This document shows, one piece after another, positions 7,470 to 15,546 of a DNA stretch of 29,198 nucleotides. The position numbers were made by a program, and so were the translations under genes. The notes beneath the pieces were generated by a model. That model made no database searches. It was not told the origin of the DNA and saw only the letters and a program-made list of their open reading frames with translations. Source of the DNA: JAGOME01 sp039812375 (GTDB lineage Bacteria; Actinomycetota; Actinomycetes; Actinomycetales; Dermatophilaceae); the NCBI GenBank assembly GCA_039812375.1, contig JBDIAO010000032.1:1-29198 (forward strand), read 5' to 3'. Each line of letters begins with the position of its first letter. Within the stretch, counting starts at the first letter, position 1.

Positions 7470-10241
7470 TCACATCGGATCGGGCACTGGCCTGTGCTGG
7501 CCCCGGGCGAGGCGTCGCAGCGCGTGCTCGGTGAACACACACAAGCCGAGCTCGGGACGGTATCCGTGCACCTCGGTGATGTCGAGGCGGCTCAGGAAGG
7601 TGAGGATTTCTGGGGAGATCACCTGCCCGGGCACCAGGACCGGGAAGCCTGGCGGGTACGGGACGATGAACGTCGTGGCGACCAGGGTGCGCCCCGTGGC
7701 CAGGACGGCGGGGGCCTCCTCCAGGGGTACGTATTCGCAGTTGCTCTCGTCGTAGGCCGCGTAGAAAGCGGCCCGAATGTCTCCTTCGGCCGTCGCCGAG
7801 TTCTGGCGAAATGCCGGGGCGAAGCCGCTGAAGTCCGGCAAGGGTGGCAGCAGCGTTGTCAACGTCTTGGTCCGAGTGCGCATCAGGACCCGGTCGGCAT
7901 GACTGGCACCCTCGACCGCCGCCGCCAGGGCGACCGCTATCCGGCGCAGCACGTCGAGCAGGTACTGCACGCTCGACCAGGTCACCCCGATGGTGAAGAT
8001 GAGCAGGACGCTGTTGAGAGAGGTCTTGTTGATCTGGATGCCGAAGCGGTCCATGAGGATCCGCTCCCGGAACTCGAACCCGCTCATCCCGGTTCGCCCT
8101 AGGTAGAGAGTGACCCGGGTCGGGTCGAGGACGAACTCGTCACTCTCCCAGGCGCGGTCCCACTCCGGGTGCCTGAGGGCGGTGTTCGGGTCAGCCAGCG
8201 GCAGGTACCGGGCCGCGCCGGAAGGGCGAAACCTCGCTGGGACGAGATCGTCGGCATCAAGAACCCGGTACCAACGGCGCAGCAGCGGGTCGTTGGCCAC
8301 TCGGTGACGGAACGCCAGCGCCATCTGGTATGCCGCTCGCACCATGCGGTACCCCTCCATGTCGACCTGGCGGCGGGCGAGGTCCAACGAGGCGACGAGC
8401 TGTTGATTGGGTGAGGTCGAGGTGTGCGTGAGGTAGGCCTCGGTGAACTGCTCACGTGCGGAGCGATCGAAGTCCTGGTCCCAAACGTGGATCATCGACC
8501 CCTGCCGCAAGGCCGAGAGGGACTTGTGGGTGGAGTGGGTGGCATACACCCGGACCCGCGCGCGGGCTGGGTCCGGCAGCAGCCGTCGGTCAACCCACTC
8601 GGCCTGCGGCACGGCGGCCATCTCGGTTCGCCAGGACTGGTACTCGGCCCGGTATGCCGGGCTGGCCAGTCGTGCGGTCAAGCGGGCGGCCGCATCCATG
8701 GCGGTGCGTCGGCGGGCGAAGGGCACCGCCGTGGCGAAGGCATACCAGGCCTCATCCCACAGGAAGCACATGTCCGGCTTGATTGCCAGCACTTCCTCCA
8801 TGATCCGCAGTGGGTTGTAGGTGATCCCGTCGAAAGTGCAGTTCGTCAACAGCAGCATCCGGACCCTATCCAGCTCCCCGGCCTCCTTGAGGTCGAGCAA
8901 GGTCTGCTTGATCACCCGCAGCGGCACCCCGCCATAGATGGCATACCGCGCTAGTGGGTAGGCATCGAGGTAGAGCGGGAGCGCACCAGCGAGCATGAGC
9001 CCGTAGTGATGCGACTTGTGGCAGTTTCGGTCGATGAGGACGATGTCCCCGGGGCGGGTCAGTGCCTGGAGCACGATCTTGTTCGAGGTGGACGTGCCGT
9101 TGGTGACGAAGAACGTCCTGCGAGCGCCGAAGGTCAGCGCTGCCTTGTCCATGGCTCGTTTGAGCGTGTCGTGCGGATCCAGCAGTGAGTCCAGCCCGCC
9201 GGATGTCGAGGAGGTCTCGGCTTGGAAGATCCGCCGGCCGTAGAACTCGCCCATGTCCTGGAGCCAACGGGAGTTGAACACACTGGCGCCGCGGGCGACC
9301 GGCAGTGCGTGGAACTGGCCAATTGGGGAGGACGCATAGCGGCGCAGGGCGTCGAAGTACGGGGTCTCGTAGCGACGTCTGACCCCGGCGAGCACTGCCG
9401 CGCGCAGCTCCGCCTCGTCGTTGAGGCGGTAGAACGTCCGGCTGAACACCTCGTGGGTGCGCGGATCGTGGGCGGCGACTGACTCGTCGGTGAGCAGATA
9501 GAGGTCGATGTGGGGCCGCACCTGTCGAATCCACTCGCCGCAGCGAACGCCGCTGCCCTCCCGGCCGCGTTCCGGCCAGGTCTCCCGGTGGATCAGGGCA
9601 TCCAGAATCGCTGTCCGGGAGGAGGCCCGAAGGGTCAGGTCCCGCCGGATGATGCAGGCCTGAATCTCGTCATTGAGCGCGACGGCAGCCAGGGCCTCCT
9701 CCACGCTGCCAACCATCAGTAAACCGAACCCCAGCTCCTGGCCGTCCACCCTGAGCCGGCGCAGCTCACCTGCGACCGACTGGGGGACCTCCTCGGGGGT
9801 GTCGTCCGCGATGAGCACTGTCACGAAGCGCGCAGCGGCGGTGAGCAACTCCTCCGGCTGCTCGGCCAGCGGCAGGTTGAGGTCGAACAGGATCCCGGCG
9901 TCCCCGAACTCGGACAGCCGGTGCACGGCACGGCTGGCGAGTTGCTGCACCGTGGCGACGTCCCGGTTGGCGAGCTGTTCACGGATCTGCCCCAGGGTCT
10001 CGCGCCCGGGGAACACCCAGAACCGTTCGTGGGAGTCCAGTTCGTCGAGCAGCCCGGTCAGGGTGTCCACCGTCGTCTCCTGGACCTGCCCGGCAGCGTC
10101 CTCGTCGGCGAGCTGTTGCGCGCAGGTTTCCACGGAGTGCCAGCGGTCCAGTCGCCACTGGGCCGGGCTGAGGACGGTGGCCTGGAGGGAGACCACCGGA
10201 CCCACCGAGTCCACGCTCGGCTCCTTCCACCGGCGGTTCAT
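7470..10241 (-). CDS. Large Orn/Lys/Arg-type PLP decarboxylase
   Basis: A 923-residue fold-type I PLP enzyme of the ornithine/lysine/arginine decarboxylase family. The core shows TFFVTNGTSTSNKIV (cofactor phosphate loop), DRNCHKSHHYG, LWDEAWYAF (aspartate pairing with the PLP pyridine) and ATHSTHKSLSALRQGSMIHV, in which Lys573 should carry PLP. Typical family members have about 715-755 residues with the lysine near 367, so this protein carries roughly 200 extra N-terminal residues. That N-terminal region contains a receiver-like stretch (FDLNLPLAEQPEELLTAA, then RFVTVLIADDTPEE). The product is probably a polyamine or another primary amine; substrate choice cannot be read from the sequence. 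The start ATG 10241 overlaps the HutD-family stop by four bases, so translation is coupled. Confidence 0.88.
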   Translation of the reverse strand: MNRRWKEPSVDSVGPVVSLQATVLSPAQWRLDRWHSVETCAQQLADEDAAGQVQETTVDTLTGLLDELDSHERFWVFPGRETLGQIREQLANRDVATVQQLASRAVHRLSEFGDAGILFDLNLPLAEQPEELLTAAARFVTVLIADDTPEEVPQSVAGELRRLRVDGQELGFGLLMVGSVEEALAAVALNDEIQACIIRRDLTLRASSRTAILDALIHRETWPERGREGSGVRCGEWIRQVRPHIDLYLLTDESVAAHDPRTHEVFSRTFYRLNDEAELRAAVLAGVRRRYETPYFDALRRYASSPIGQFHALPVARGASVFNSRWLQDMGEFYGRRIFQAETSSTSGGLDSLLDPHDTLKRAMDKAALTFGARRTFFVTNGTSTSNKIVLQALTRPGDIVLIDRNCHKSHHYGLMLAGALPLYLDAYPLARYAIYGGVPLRVIKQTLLDLKEAGELDRVRMLLLTNCTFDGITYNPLRIMEEVLAIKPDMCFLWDEAWYAFATAVPFARRRTAMDAAARLTARLASPAYRAEYQSWRTEMAAVPQAEWVDRRLLPDPARARVRVYATHSTHKSLSALRQGSMIHVWDQDFDRSAREQFTEAYLTHTSTSPNQQLVASLDLARRQVDMEGYRMVRAAYQMALAFRHRVANDPLLRRWYRVLDADDLVPARFRPSGAARYLPLADPNTALRHPEWDRAWESDEFVLDPTRVTLYLGRTGMSGFEFRERILMDRFGIQINKTSLNSVLLIFTIGVTWSSVQYLLDVLRRIAVALAAAVEGASHADRVLMRTRTKTLTTLLPPLPDFSGFAPAFRQNSATAEGDIRAAFYAAYDESNCEYVPLEEAPAVLATGRTLVATTFIVPYPPGFPVLVPGQVISPEILTFLSRLDITEVHGYRPELGLCVFTEHALRRLARGQHRPVPDPM

Positions 10242-10819
10242 TCTGGCACCTCGTCGGCCACGAGCACCCGAGCGACCACGACCACCCCGGGCCCTTCCAC
10301 GCTCACCGGGTCGTCACCCCACCACAGGGCCGCGTCCAAGTTCGCCAGCTGCACCACCGGCTGGCCCGGCGGAGCAACCTGCACCGTGCCTGCGACACAG
10401 ACCAGAACCAGGGGAGTGGCACTGTCGACTAGTTCGGGACGGTGCGCGGTGAGCACGTCGACCCGTGCCCGGGCCCGTTCGCGGCGGGTCATCACGTTGA
10501 GGTCCCGGGTGGGGCCGGACACAGTGCTGTGGACTGCACTCTCTCCTCTGAAAGCGAACGGCTCGTGGGGCGAGAGCTCGTGCCGGGCGCCGTCGACCGT
10601 CAGCGTCATCCCCTGGCCGTCAACAACCATGATGACCCGGTCGACGCCGGGGTATGCCGAGAAAGGACCGTCTTTGGTGACCTCCGCAACGCTGACCCGC
10701 CAGTCGAACTCCTCCCCGGCGGTGTCCACCGGCCCACGGGCCACTTCGTGAGTGATCCCACCTCCGTTTCGCCAGGGCACTGCGTGATGCTCGTGTCGTC
10801 GCCGCACGTCCATCCTCAT
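10238..10819 (-). CDS. HutD/Ves family protein
   Basis: A 193-residue bicupin of the HutD/Ves family, recognised from VPWRNGGGITHEVA, DWRVSVAEVTKDGPFSAYPG, VDRVIMVVDGQGMTL and the PHEPFAFRGE segment. HutD occurs in histidine-utilisation operons and Ves is a stress-related relative; the biochemical role of the family is not settled, though ligand binding with a regulatory effect on amine or histidine catabolism has been proposed. Start 10819 has AAGGAG six bases upstream. It is the first gene of a two-gene unit and its stop overlaps the decarboxylase start (ATGA). No hut genes are visible in the window, so its coupling here to a decarboxylase is unusual and suggests the protein acts with that enzyme or its substrate. 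Confidence 0.88.
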   Translation of the reverse strand: MRMDVRRRHEHHAVPWRNGGGITHEVARGPVDTAGEEFDWRVSVAEVTKDGPFSAYPGVDRVIMVVDGQGMTLTVDGARHELSPHEPFAFRGESAVHSTVSGPTRDLNVMTRRERARARVDVLTAHRPELVDSATPLVLVCVAGTVQVAPPGQPVVQLANLDAALWWGDDPVSVEGPGVVVVARVLVADEVPE

Positions 10820-10940
10820 CGTCGTCTCCTTCGACCGGCGACCGGAGCAATCGTCACGCTGCGCCTAGCATCCATTGCACTCGACCGCGGGCATTACCGG
10901 GGGCGCCAGCCAGTGGAGGTGTCTGGCTCCCGAGACACCC

Positions 10941-10967
10941 CGTCCCGGCCCGTCCCGGCCCGTCCCG
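10941..10967. repeat. Short tandem repeat, 10-bp unit CGTCCCGGCC
   Basis: Two perfect copies (10941-10950, 10951-10960) and a partial third lie in the divergent intergenic region between the HutD and CopD-like genes. Copy number could vary by slippage. Confidence 0.7.
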
Positions 10968-11014
10968 TCCCGACCAATGACCCGGTGGTGGACGGGGATC
11001 AACTGAGGGGCTAA

Positions 11015-11042
11015 TTTACACAACATTGATGTGTGGTAATTC
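11015..11042 (+). promoter_or_regulatory. Predicted sigma-70 type promoter of the copD-like/tusA-like unit
   Basis: TTTACA at 11015-11020 and TAATTC at 11037-11042 are separated by 16 bases in an AT-rich patch about 40 bases upstream of the start codon at 11081. Partial dyad symmetry (ACACA...TGTGT) falls between the two boxes and might bind a regulator. Confidence 0.4.
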
Positions 11043-11080
11043 TGGAGACTTCAGACCCAAGAGGATCGAGGGTGGATGTC

Positions 11081-12010
11081 ATGTCGGGTTCGTTGACGGA
11101 ACGCGACCAGGGTCGGGTCGACACGCTGCAGGTGGTGGTGCGAGAAGAGACCCCATTCCTGCCCAAAGTGGCCTTCGCGCTGATCACGCTGGCCTCGCTC
11201 GGTGGGGCCACGTTCACCGGCATCGGGATGGGGCTCGACGGGGGAGCGATCCTGGTGCGCTGGCTCACGCTGTGGACCCTGGCCCTGGCCGGCGGCTTCC
11301 TCGCCTGGCGGGTGCTCTACCTGCGCGAGCAGGAGCACGATGCCGACCAGCGGGCCGTGAATGCCCTCAACGCGACCTCGTTGCGTCAGGCCGACCGGGT
11401 GGGGCGCTTCGTCGCGCCTCTGGTCCTGGTCGGTGCGGCCGGGTCGCTGGCCATACCCGACCTGTCGGCCCTGCCGGTGCTGCGGGTCGGCTTGGCGGTC
11501 GGGTCGGTCCTGGTCGCTGCATCCCTGTTGGCTGGGGTGAGCCGGCGTGCGCTCGCCGTGCCCACTCTGGTTCTGGTGGTCCTGGTGCTGGCCGGCTGGG
11601 CCCATGTGGACGCCGGAACCGGCTGGCCGTGGGTGATCCGCCTGCTGCACCTGAGCGCCTTCACCGTGTGGCTCGGCGGTGCGCTATGGAACATCGGCGT
11701 CGCTATGCCCGCCGGTCGTCAGCACCCGGTGATCGACGCTGTTCTTGCTGGAGCCCACCAGCTCGACCGCTTCCGCTGGGTCGTCCGATTCGCCCTGCCG
11801 ACAATCATCGTCACTGGCGTGCTCATGGCCTGGGGCTTCCGTGGCCTGCCGGTCAGCTGGTGGCTGGCCTTCCCTGGAGTGCTCATCCCGCTGAAGGTGC
11901 TGGCGATCATCGCCTTGGTCGTCGTCTTCATCACCTGTCCGCTCTTCCGGCACTGCTCACCGGTCCAGGGCGTGTGCAACATCGACGACCTCGAGGACAC
12001 CCCCGCATGA
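11081..12010 (+). CDS. CopD-like polytopic membrane protein
   Basis: A 309-residue integral membrane protein with about eight hydrophobic segments. The segment IRLLHLSAFTVWLGGALWN (His190, Trp197, Gly199-Gly200) matches the HxxxxxxWxGG block of CopD/YcnJ-type proteins, in which histidines in the membrane are thought to handle copper or haem-like cofactors. The C-terminus leaves the membrane as TCPLFRHCSPVQGVCNID with Cys286, Cys292 and Cys299, a possible metal or thiol site. The start ATG 11081 has GAGGG eight bases upstream; the frame extends to 11033 without support. The stop overlaps the TusA-like start by four bases (ATGA), so the two proteins are translationally coupled and probably work together. 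Copper versus sulfur transport cannot be decided from this sequence. Confidence 0.75.
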   Translation: MSGSLTERDQGRVDTLQVVVREETPFLPKVAFALITLASLGGATFTGIGMGLDGGAILVRWLTLWTLALAGGFLAWRVLYLREQEHDADQRAVNALNATSLRQADRVGRFVAPLVLVGAAGSLAIPDLSALPVLRVGLAVGSVLVAASLLAGVSRRALAVPTLVLVVLVLAGWAHVDAGTGWPWVIRLLHLSAFTVWLGGALWNIGVAMPAGRQHPVIDAVLAGAHQLDRFRWVVRFALPTIIVTGVLMAWGFRGLPVSWWLAFPGVLIPLKVLAIIALVVVFITCPLFRHCSPVQGVCNIDDLEDTPA

Positions 12011-12309
12011 GAGAGGCAGCCAGGGTGATCGCCGGACGGGTGCTCCTGGACAACCGGCGTACTCCGTGCGCGGTCGGCCTGATCAAGGCGGCCCGGGCCA
12101 TGGCCGAGCTGCCGGGTGGGACCGTCCTGGAGATCTGGAGTCGGGATCGCTTTGCGCCGATGGAGATCCCCATCTGGGCCCAGCGGGACGGGCACGACGT
12201 GCGCCAGCTGGAAAGCCAAGGGCACTGGGGCACTCGCTACTTCGTCTTCGAAGTCACCAAGGCGATCTCAGCCGGTGCGCTCACCGACCCGTCGCGTCCT
12301 CCTCGGTGA
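12007..12309 (+). CDS. TusA-like sulfur-carrier protein with altered CPxP motif
   Basis: A 100-residue cytoplasmic protein with the TusA/SirA layout: an initial strand (VIAGRVLLDNRR), the helix-capping cysteine Cys21 (RRTPCAVGLIKAARAM), a strand GGTVLEIWSRDRFAP and IPIWAQRDGHDV, then a final strand TRYFVFEVTK. TusA carries a persulfide on the cysteine of a CPxP motif. Here the cysteine is kept but the two prolines are replaced (CAVG). A sulfur-carrier or regulatory role is therefore likely but not certain. It starts inside the stop of the CopD-like gene, and its last 29 bases overlap the convergent Cache gene. Confidence 0.72.
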   Translation: MREAARVIAGRVLLDNRRTPCAVGLIKAARAMAELPGGTVLEIWSRDRFAPMEIPIWAQRDGHDVRQLESQGHWGTRYFVFEVTKAISAGALTDPSRPPR

Positions 12310-13027
12310 CGTCGATGAGCCGCCATCCGCCCCAGGGGATCCTCCGAAGGGGGACGCCCCGGCCCCTCAACTCCTTCGGGAGCCGCTCGCCGGGGCGATG
12401 AGCAGCAGTGGTGGACAGCACGACCCGATCGGAGTCGTTGGCGAGCACCAGGCGGCGTCCATCCTCGGCGAGCATCGGCATGAGTCGAGGTTCGAGCCGC
12501 TCCAACGGGATGTCGGCAGCAGCGACGGCGACGAACTCACCACCGGTGAACACTGGGTGGGTGAGAGTCAGGGCGTAGTCGATGGTGCACGCGTAGTCCA
12601 CGAGCGGCCCGGTCGCTACCGGCTCCAGACGCTCTTGCGTCGCAAGGAACCACTCCTCGGCGGTGAAGTCATAGAAGTCCGGTGCTGCGGGGTCCAGATT
12701 GACCCGCAACGCCTCGGCGCCCCCCGTGGCCCGGGTGAACCACCATTCGAGGTGACGGTCCTGGTCGGTGAGGCGGCCGGGGCCGATGGCCACCCCGGCC
12801 CCGGCGACGAGGTCGGACTCGGCGGCCAGCAGATCGTGGATGAGCGGCCGGTATGCCGCCAGATCATCACTGCTGGGCAGATCCTCCTGCCACAGGGGTG
12901 CGACGGCGTGGGCAAGCCCCCGAAGCTGAGTGACAACGTGGTCCAGTGCTCCGGCAGTGGCGTCAAGCACGCGCGGTTGCCAGGACCGCTCGCGCCGTCC
13001 AGGGGAGGCCGAGTCGATGGTGTTCAT
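12281..13027 (-). CDS. Cache-domain protein without membrane segments
   Basis: A 248-residue protein. The segment PLVDYACTIDYALTLTHPVF followed by GGEFVAVAAADIPLERLEP (about residues 143-182) is the signature of the second lobe of a double-Cache (PDC) small-molecule sensor domain. Cache domains normally sit outside the membrane in chemoreceptors or kinases. Here no signal peptide or transmembrane helix is visible, so it should be cytoplasmic. Its start overlaps the stop of the FadR-type regulator by four bases (ATGA), and the permease lies upstream in the same direction, so the three are likely one operon. A ligand-binding partner for the regulator or an amine-metabolism accessory is an inference from this context. 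Confidence 0.7.
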   Translation of the reverse strand: MNTIDSASPGRRERSWQPRVLDATAGALDHVVTQLRGLAHAVAPLWQEDLPSSDDLAAYRPLIHDLLAAESDLVAGAGVAIGPGRLTDQDRHLEWWFTRATGGAEALRVNLDPAAPDFYDFTAEEWFLATQERLEPVATGPLVDYACTIDYALTLTHPVFTGGEFVAVAAADIPLERLEPRLMPMLAEDGRRLVLANDSDRVVLSTTAAHRPGERLPKELRGRGVPLRRIPWGGWRLIDVTEEDATGR

Positions 13028-13857
13028 CGTGGACCTTCCCGATAGAGGTCGATCCGTTGGCCGATAAGGCGCGCGGTGTCCTGCTCTATCGCGGCCGCAA
13101 CGCTCTCCCGAGCTCGTCGCTCCCGACGGGTGCTGATCGCCGACACTAACTGGCGGCGGGCGGCGACGGCCCAGCCATGGTGGATGTCATCACTGCCCGA
13201 CCACAGCAGGTCACCGAGGCGGGCGTGCAGACTCAATTCTTCCCGGGCGAGCCGGGAGGACTGGGCAGCAGCAGCAACCTCCAGCGTGAACTGGGTGTCG
13301 GCCCGTCGGCGCTCACTCACGGTGCCGGCCTGCTCGAGGATGACCAGTCGCTGGCGCAGCCGTGCCATGTCGTGCTCATCGGCACGCCGCGCGGCCAGGG
13401 CCGCGCAGGTCCCCGAGATGGCCTGACGGTGGTCACCAATCTCACGTAACTCCTGGATACTGAGTTGCCCGAGGCGCTCGCGCAGCAAGGGATTCACCCC
13501 GGTGGCCAGCCCTGTGCTGGCGTCGGAAAGGCGGCGGACGAAGGTGCCACCGCCGCGGCCCCGGCGGGTTTCGACGAGCCCGCGTTCGCGTAGCGTGGCC
13601 AATGCCTCGCGGAGAGTGACGGTCGCAGTCCCGAGCTCCTCGGCGAGTTCACTCTCCGGGGGCAGTCGCTCACCGTCGAGGACTAGGCCGAGTTCAATCG
13701 CGCGAGCCAGCTGCTCCGCGACCCGGTCGGCACGGGCCGCGGAGATAGGCACACCCAACACTGCTCGCGCGGTGGCAGTGGTGAGCCCGACCGGGCCCGG
13801 CGAGGGGGATCCCGCCGGGCCCGGTCGGGCCCTGCGCGCGGAGCGGGGTGGCGGCAT
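13024..13857 (-). CDS. GntR-family regulator, FadR type with FCD-like domain
   Basis: A 277-residue transcription factor. The winged helix-turn-helix spans about residues 40-110 (RADRVAEQLARAIELG, then PPESELAEELGTATVTLREA and GLVETRRGRGGGTFV). The C-terminal half (ELREIGDHRQAISGTCAALA onward) is an all-helical FCD-type effector domain. The aspartate of the usual D-x3-H metal pair is present (ADTQFT), but the histidine is Thr, and the second histidine block near VSAISTRRERRARESVAAA also lacks His. Effector binding may therefore not use the usual metal. ATG 13857 has GAGG eight bases upstream; ATG 13917 is an alternative that would start three bases from the permease stop. The natural target is the 34-bp palindrome at 15511-15544. 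Confidence 0.88.
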   Translation of the reverse strand: MPPPRSARRARPGPAGSPSPGPVGLTTATARAVLGVPISAARADRVAEQLARAIELGLVLDGERLPPESELAEELGTATVTLREALATLRERGLVETRRGRGGGTFVRRLSDASTGLATGVNPLLRERLGQLSIQELREIGDHRQAISGTCAALAARRADEHDMARLRQRLVILEQAGTVSERRRADTQFTLEVAAAAQSSRLAREELSLHARLGDLLWSGSDDIHHGWAVAARRQLVSAISTRRERRARESVAAAIEQDTARLIGQRIDLYREGPR

Positions 13858-13919
13858 ACGGTGATCCTCGCAGAGGCCACCACGCCCCGACTCCGACGCC
13901 TGGATGGATGCGGTCATGC

Positions 13920-15464
13920 TCAGCTGACAAGCTCCAGGGTGCGCTCCGAGGCCGCAGGCGTGGTGGCACGAGCGTCACGGAGGCGGGCGGCGATGGCGAT
14001 CGCGTCACCTTCTGGGCCTGAGGAGTGGCGGTAGGGCCGGGCAATGAGCAGGTAGGCCGCTCCGCTGCCGAGCACGGCGAGGATGCCGATGAGTGGCAGC
14101 CAGCGCTCGATCCCGGTGGCGGTTGACGACGGCCAGGCGAGCAGGACCATCGAGATGACGCCGTAGACCAGGGCAGCGATGTTGACCGGCCAGCCCCAGC
14201 GGCCGAGCGTGAACTCTCCGGCCGGCTTCCAGCCGCGAGCCCGCATCCGCAGCGCGGCGAAGACGACGGTCTGGAAGGCGAGGTAGATGCCCAGCACCGC
14301 GAACGCAGTGATCTGCGCGAGAGCCTCGGGGCTGATGTACACCCACACCGACAGCGCGATGGGGAGGACGCACGCGACGAGGAGGGCTCGGGTCGGCACC
14401 TGCTGACGCGGGGAGACCGTGGCCAGCCAGCCGCTCAGCGGCGTCATCTTGTCGCGGGCGAAGGAGTAGATCAGCCGGCTCGCGGCGGCCTGCAAAGACA
14501 GTACGCAGGAGATGAAGGAAACCATCGCCACGACAAGGAAGACTTGGGCGCCGGTGTGGCCCAAGGCCCCTTCGAGGATGTGCGGAATCGGGTCGGCGAC
14601 CTCGCCGGAGATGATCCCGGCCAGGTCGGGAGCGGCCAGCAGGTAGCCGAGGAAGGAGACCCCGGCAGAGACGCCGCCGACCACGATGGTCAACTGCATG
14701 GCCCGCGGGATTCGACGGCCGGGGTTGGCGACCTCCTCGGCCACGTTGCCGCAGGCCTCGAAACCGTAGAAGAGGAACAGGCCGGTCAGGGCGGCAGCGA
14801 CGAACGCCCACAGGTAGGGCTGACCGGACGAAGCGCCCATGGGGTCGAAGAGCACCGCGAAGGAGTTCTTGCGGTGGAAGAGCATGAGGAACAGGCCGAG
14901 GGCGACAACACCGGTGAGCTCGGCGATGAGGCCGATCTGGGCGATTCGGGCCATGACCTTGGTCCCGCTGAAGTTGAGCACCAGCGCGATGAGTAGCAGC
15001 GCCACCGCCGTGAAGAACCCGTTAAGCGGGGTGTTCTCAAAGCCGAAGAGGGCCGCAGCGAAGCTGCCGCCGAACTGGGCGACCGCGGTGACTGTGACGA
15101 TCATCGCGGCGCCGTAGACCCAGGTGATCAGCCAGGCTGCGCGCCGGTTCCAGAGCCGACGGACCCACTGATAGATGCCGCCGGCCACCGGGTACTGGGA
15201 GGCCACCTCACCGAAGACGAGGGCGACGAGGAACTGGCCGGCGCCGACGACGAACATCCACCAGAAGGCCGGCGGTCCGGCCAGGGCCAGTCCGAACGCA
15301 AAGAGGGAGTAGACCCCGACGAGAGGGGAGAGGTACGTGAAGCCGAGCGAGATGTTCGCCCACAGGTTCATCGAGCGTTTGAACTCGCGTTGGTAGCCCA
15401 GGACGGCCAGGTGGGCGTCCGCGGCGGACTCGTGAGCCTCGTGCTCCTTAAGCCCGATCGCCAT
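13920..15464 (-). CDS. APC-family amino acid/amine permease
   Basis: A 514-residue transporter with about twelve membrane helices. Family motifs are FKRSMNLWANISLGFTYLSP near residue 28, VASQYPVAGGIYQWVRRLW near residue 105, FYGFEACGNVAEEVANPGRR in the central part and AAASRLIYSFARDKMTP later on. The GFEACGNVAEE-type block and the conserved PVAGGIYQW fit the amino acid-choline/GABA permease branch, so GABA, choline, ethanolamine or a similar compound is a fair guess. The start at 15464 is preceded by AAAGG at a rather long ten-base spacing. A strong promoter and palindrome lie immediately upstream, and the FadR-type regulator and Cache gene follow downstream, making a self-contained regulated uptake operon. 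Confidence 0.9.
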   Translation of the reverse strand: MAIGLKEHEAHESAADAHLAVLGYQREFKRSMNLWANISLGFTYLSPLVGVYSLFAFGLALAGPPAFWWMFVVGAGQFLVALVFGEVASQYPVAGGIYQWVRRLWNRRAAWLITWVYGAAMIVTVTAVAQFGGSFAAALFGFENTPLNGFFTAVALLLIALVLNFSGTKVMARIAQIGLIAELTGVVALGLFLMLFHRKNSFAVLFDPMGASSGQPYLWAFVAAALTGLFLFYGFEACGNVAEEVANPGRRIPRAMQLTIVVGGVSAGVSFLGYLLAAPDLAGIISGEVADPIPHILEGALGHTGAQVFLVVAMVSFISCVLSLQAAASRLIYSFARDKMTPLSGWLATVSPRQQVPTRALLVACVLPIALSVWVYISPEALAQITAFAVLGIYLAFQTVVFAALRMRARGWKPAGEFTLGRWGWPVNIAALVYGVISMVLLAWPSSTATGIERWLPLIGILAVLGSGAAYLLIARPYRHSSGPEGDAIAIAARLRDARATTPAASERTLELVS

Positions 15465-15510
15465 GACAGGTTGCCTTTCAGTTCCGTGGTCCGCAACGTC
15501 GCGGACTCAG

Positions 15511-15546
15511 GACATATAACCTATAGATACAGAGGTTATATGTCAA
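15511..15546 (-). promoter_or_regulatory. Promoter embedded in a perfect 12-bp inverted repeat (operator)
   Basis: GACATATAACCT (15511-15522) and AGGTTATATGTC (15533-15544) are exact complements with a ten-base spacer. Read on the minus strand, TTGACA (15546-15541) and TAGGTT (15523-15518) lie exactly 17 bases apart, a near-consensus sigma-70 promoter directed at the permease start at 15464. The dyad covers both boxes, the classic arrangement for repression. The GntR/FadR-type regulator encoded two genes downstream is the obvious candidate repressor. The site also contains the stop codon of the LLM oxidoreductase gene. Confidence 0.75.
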
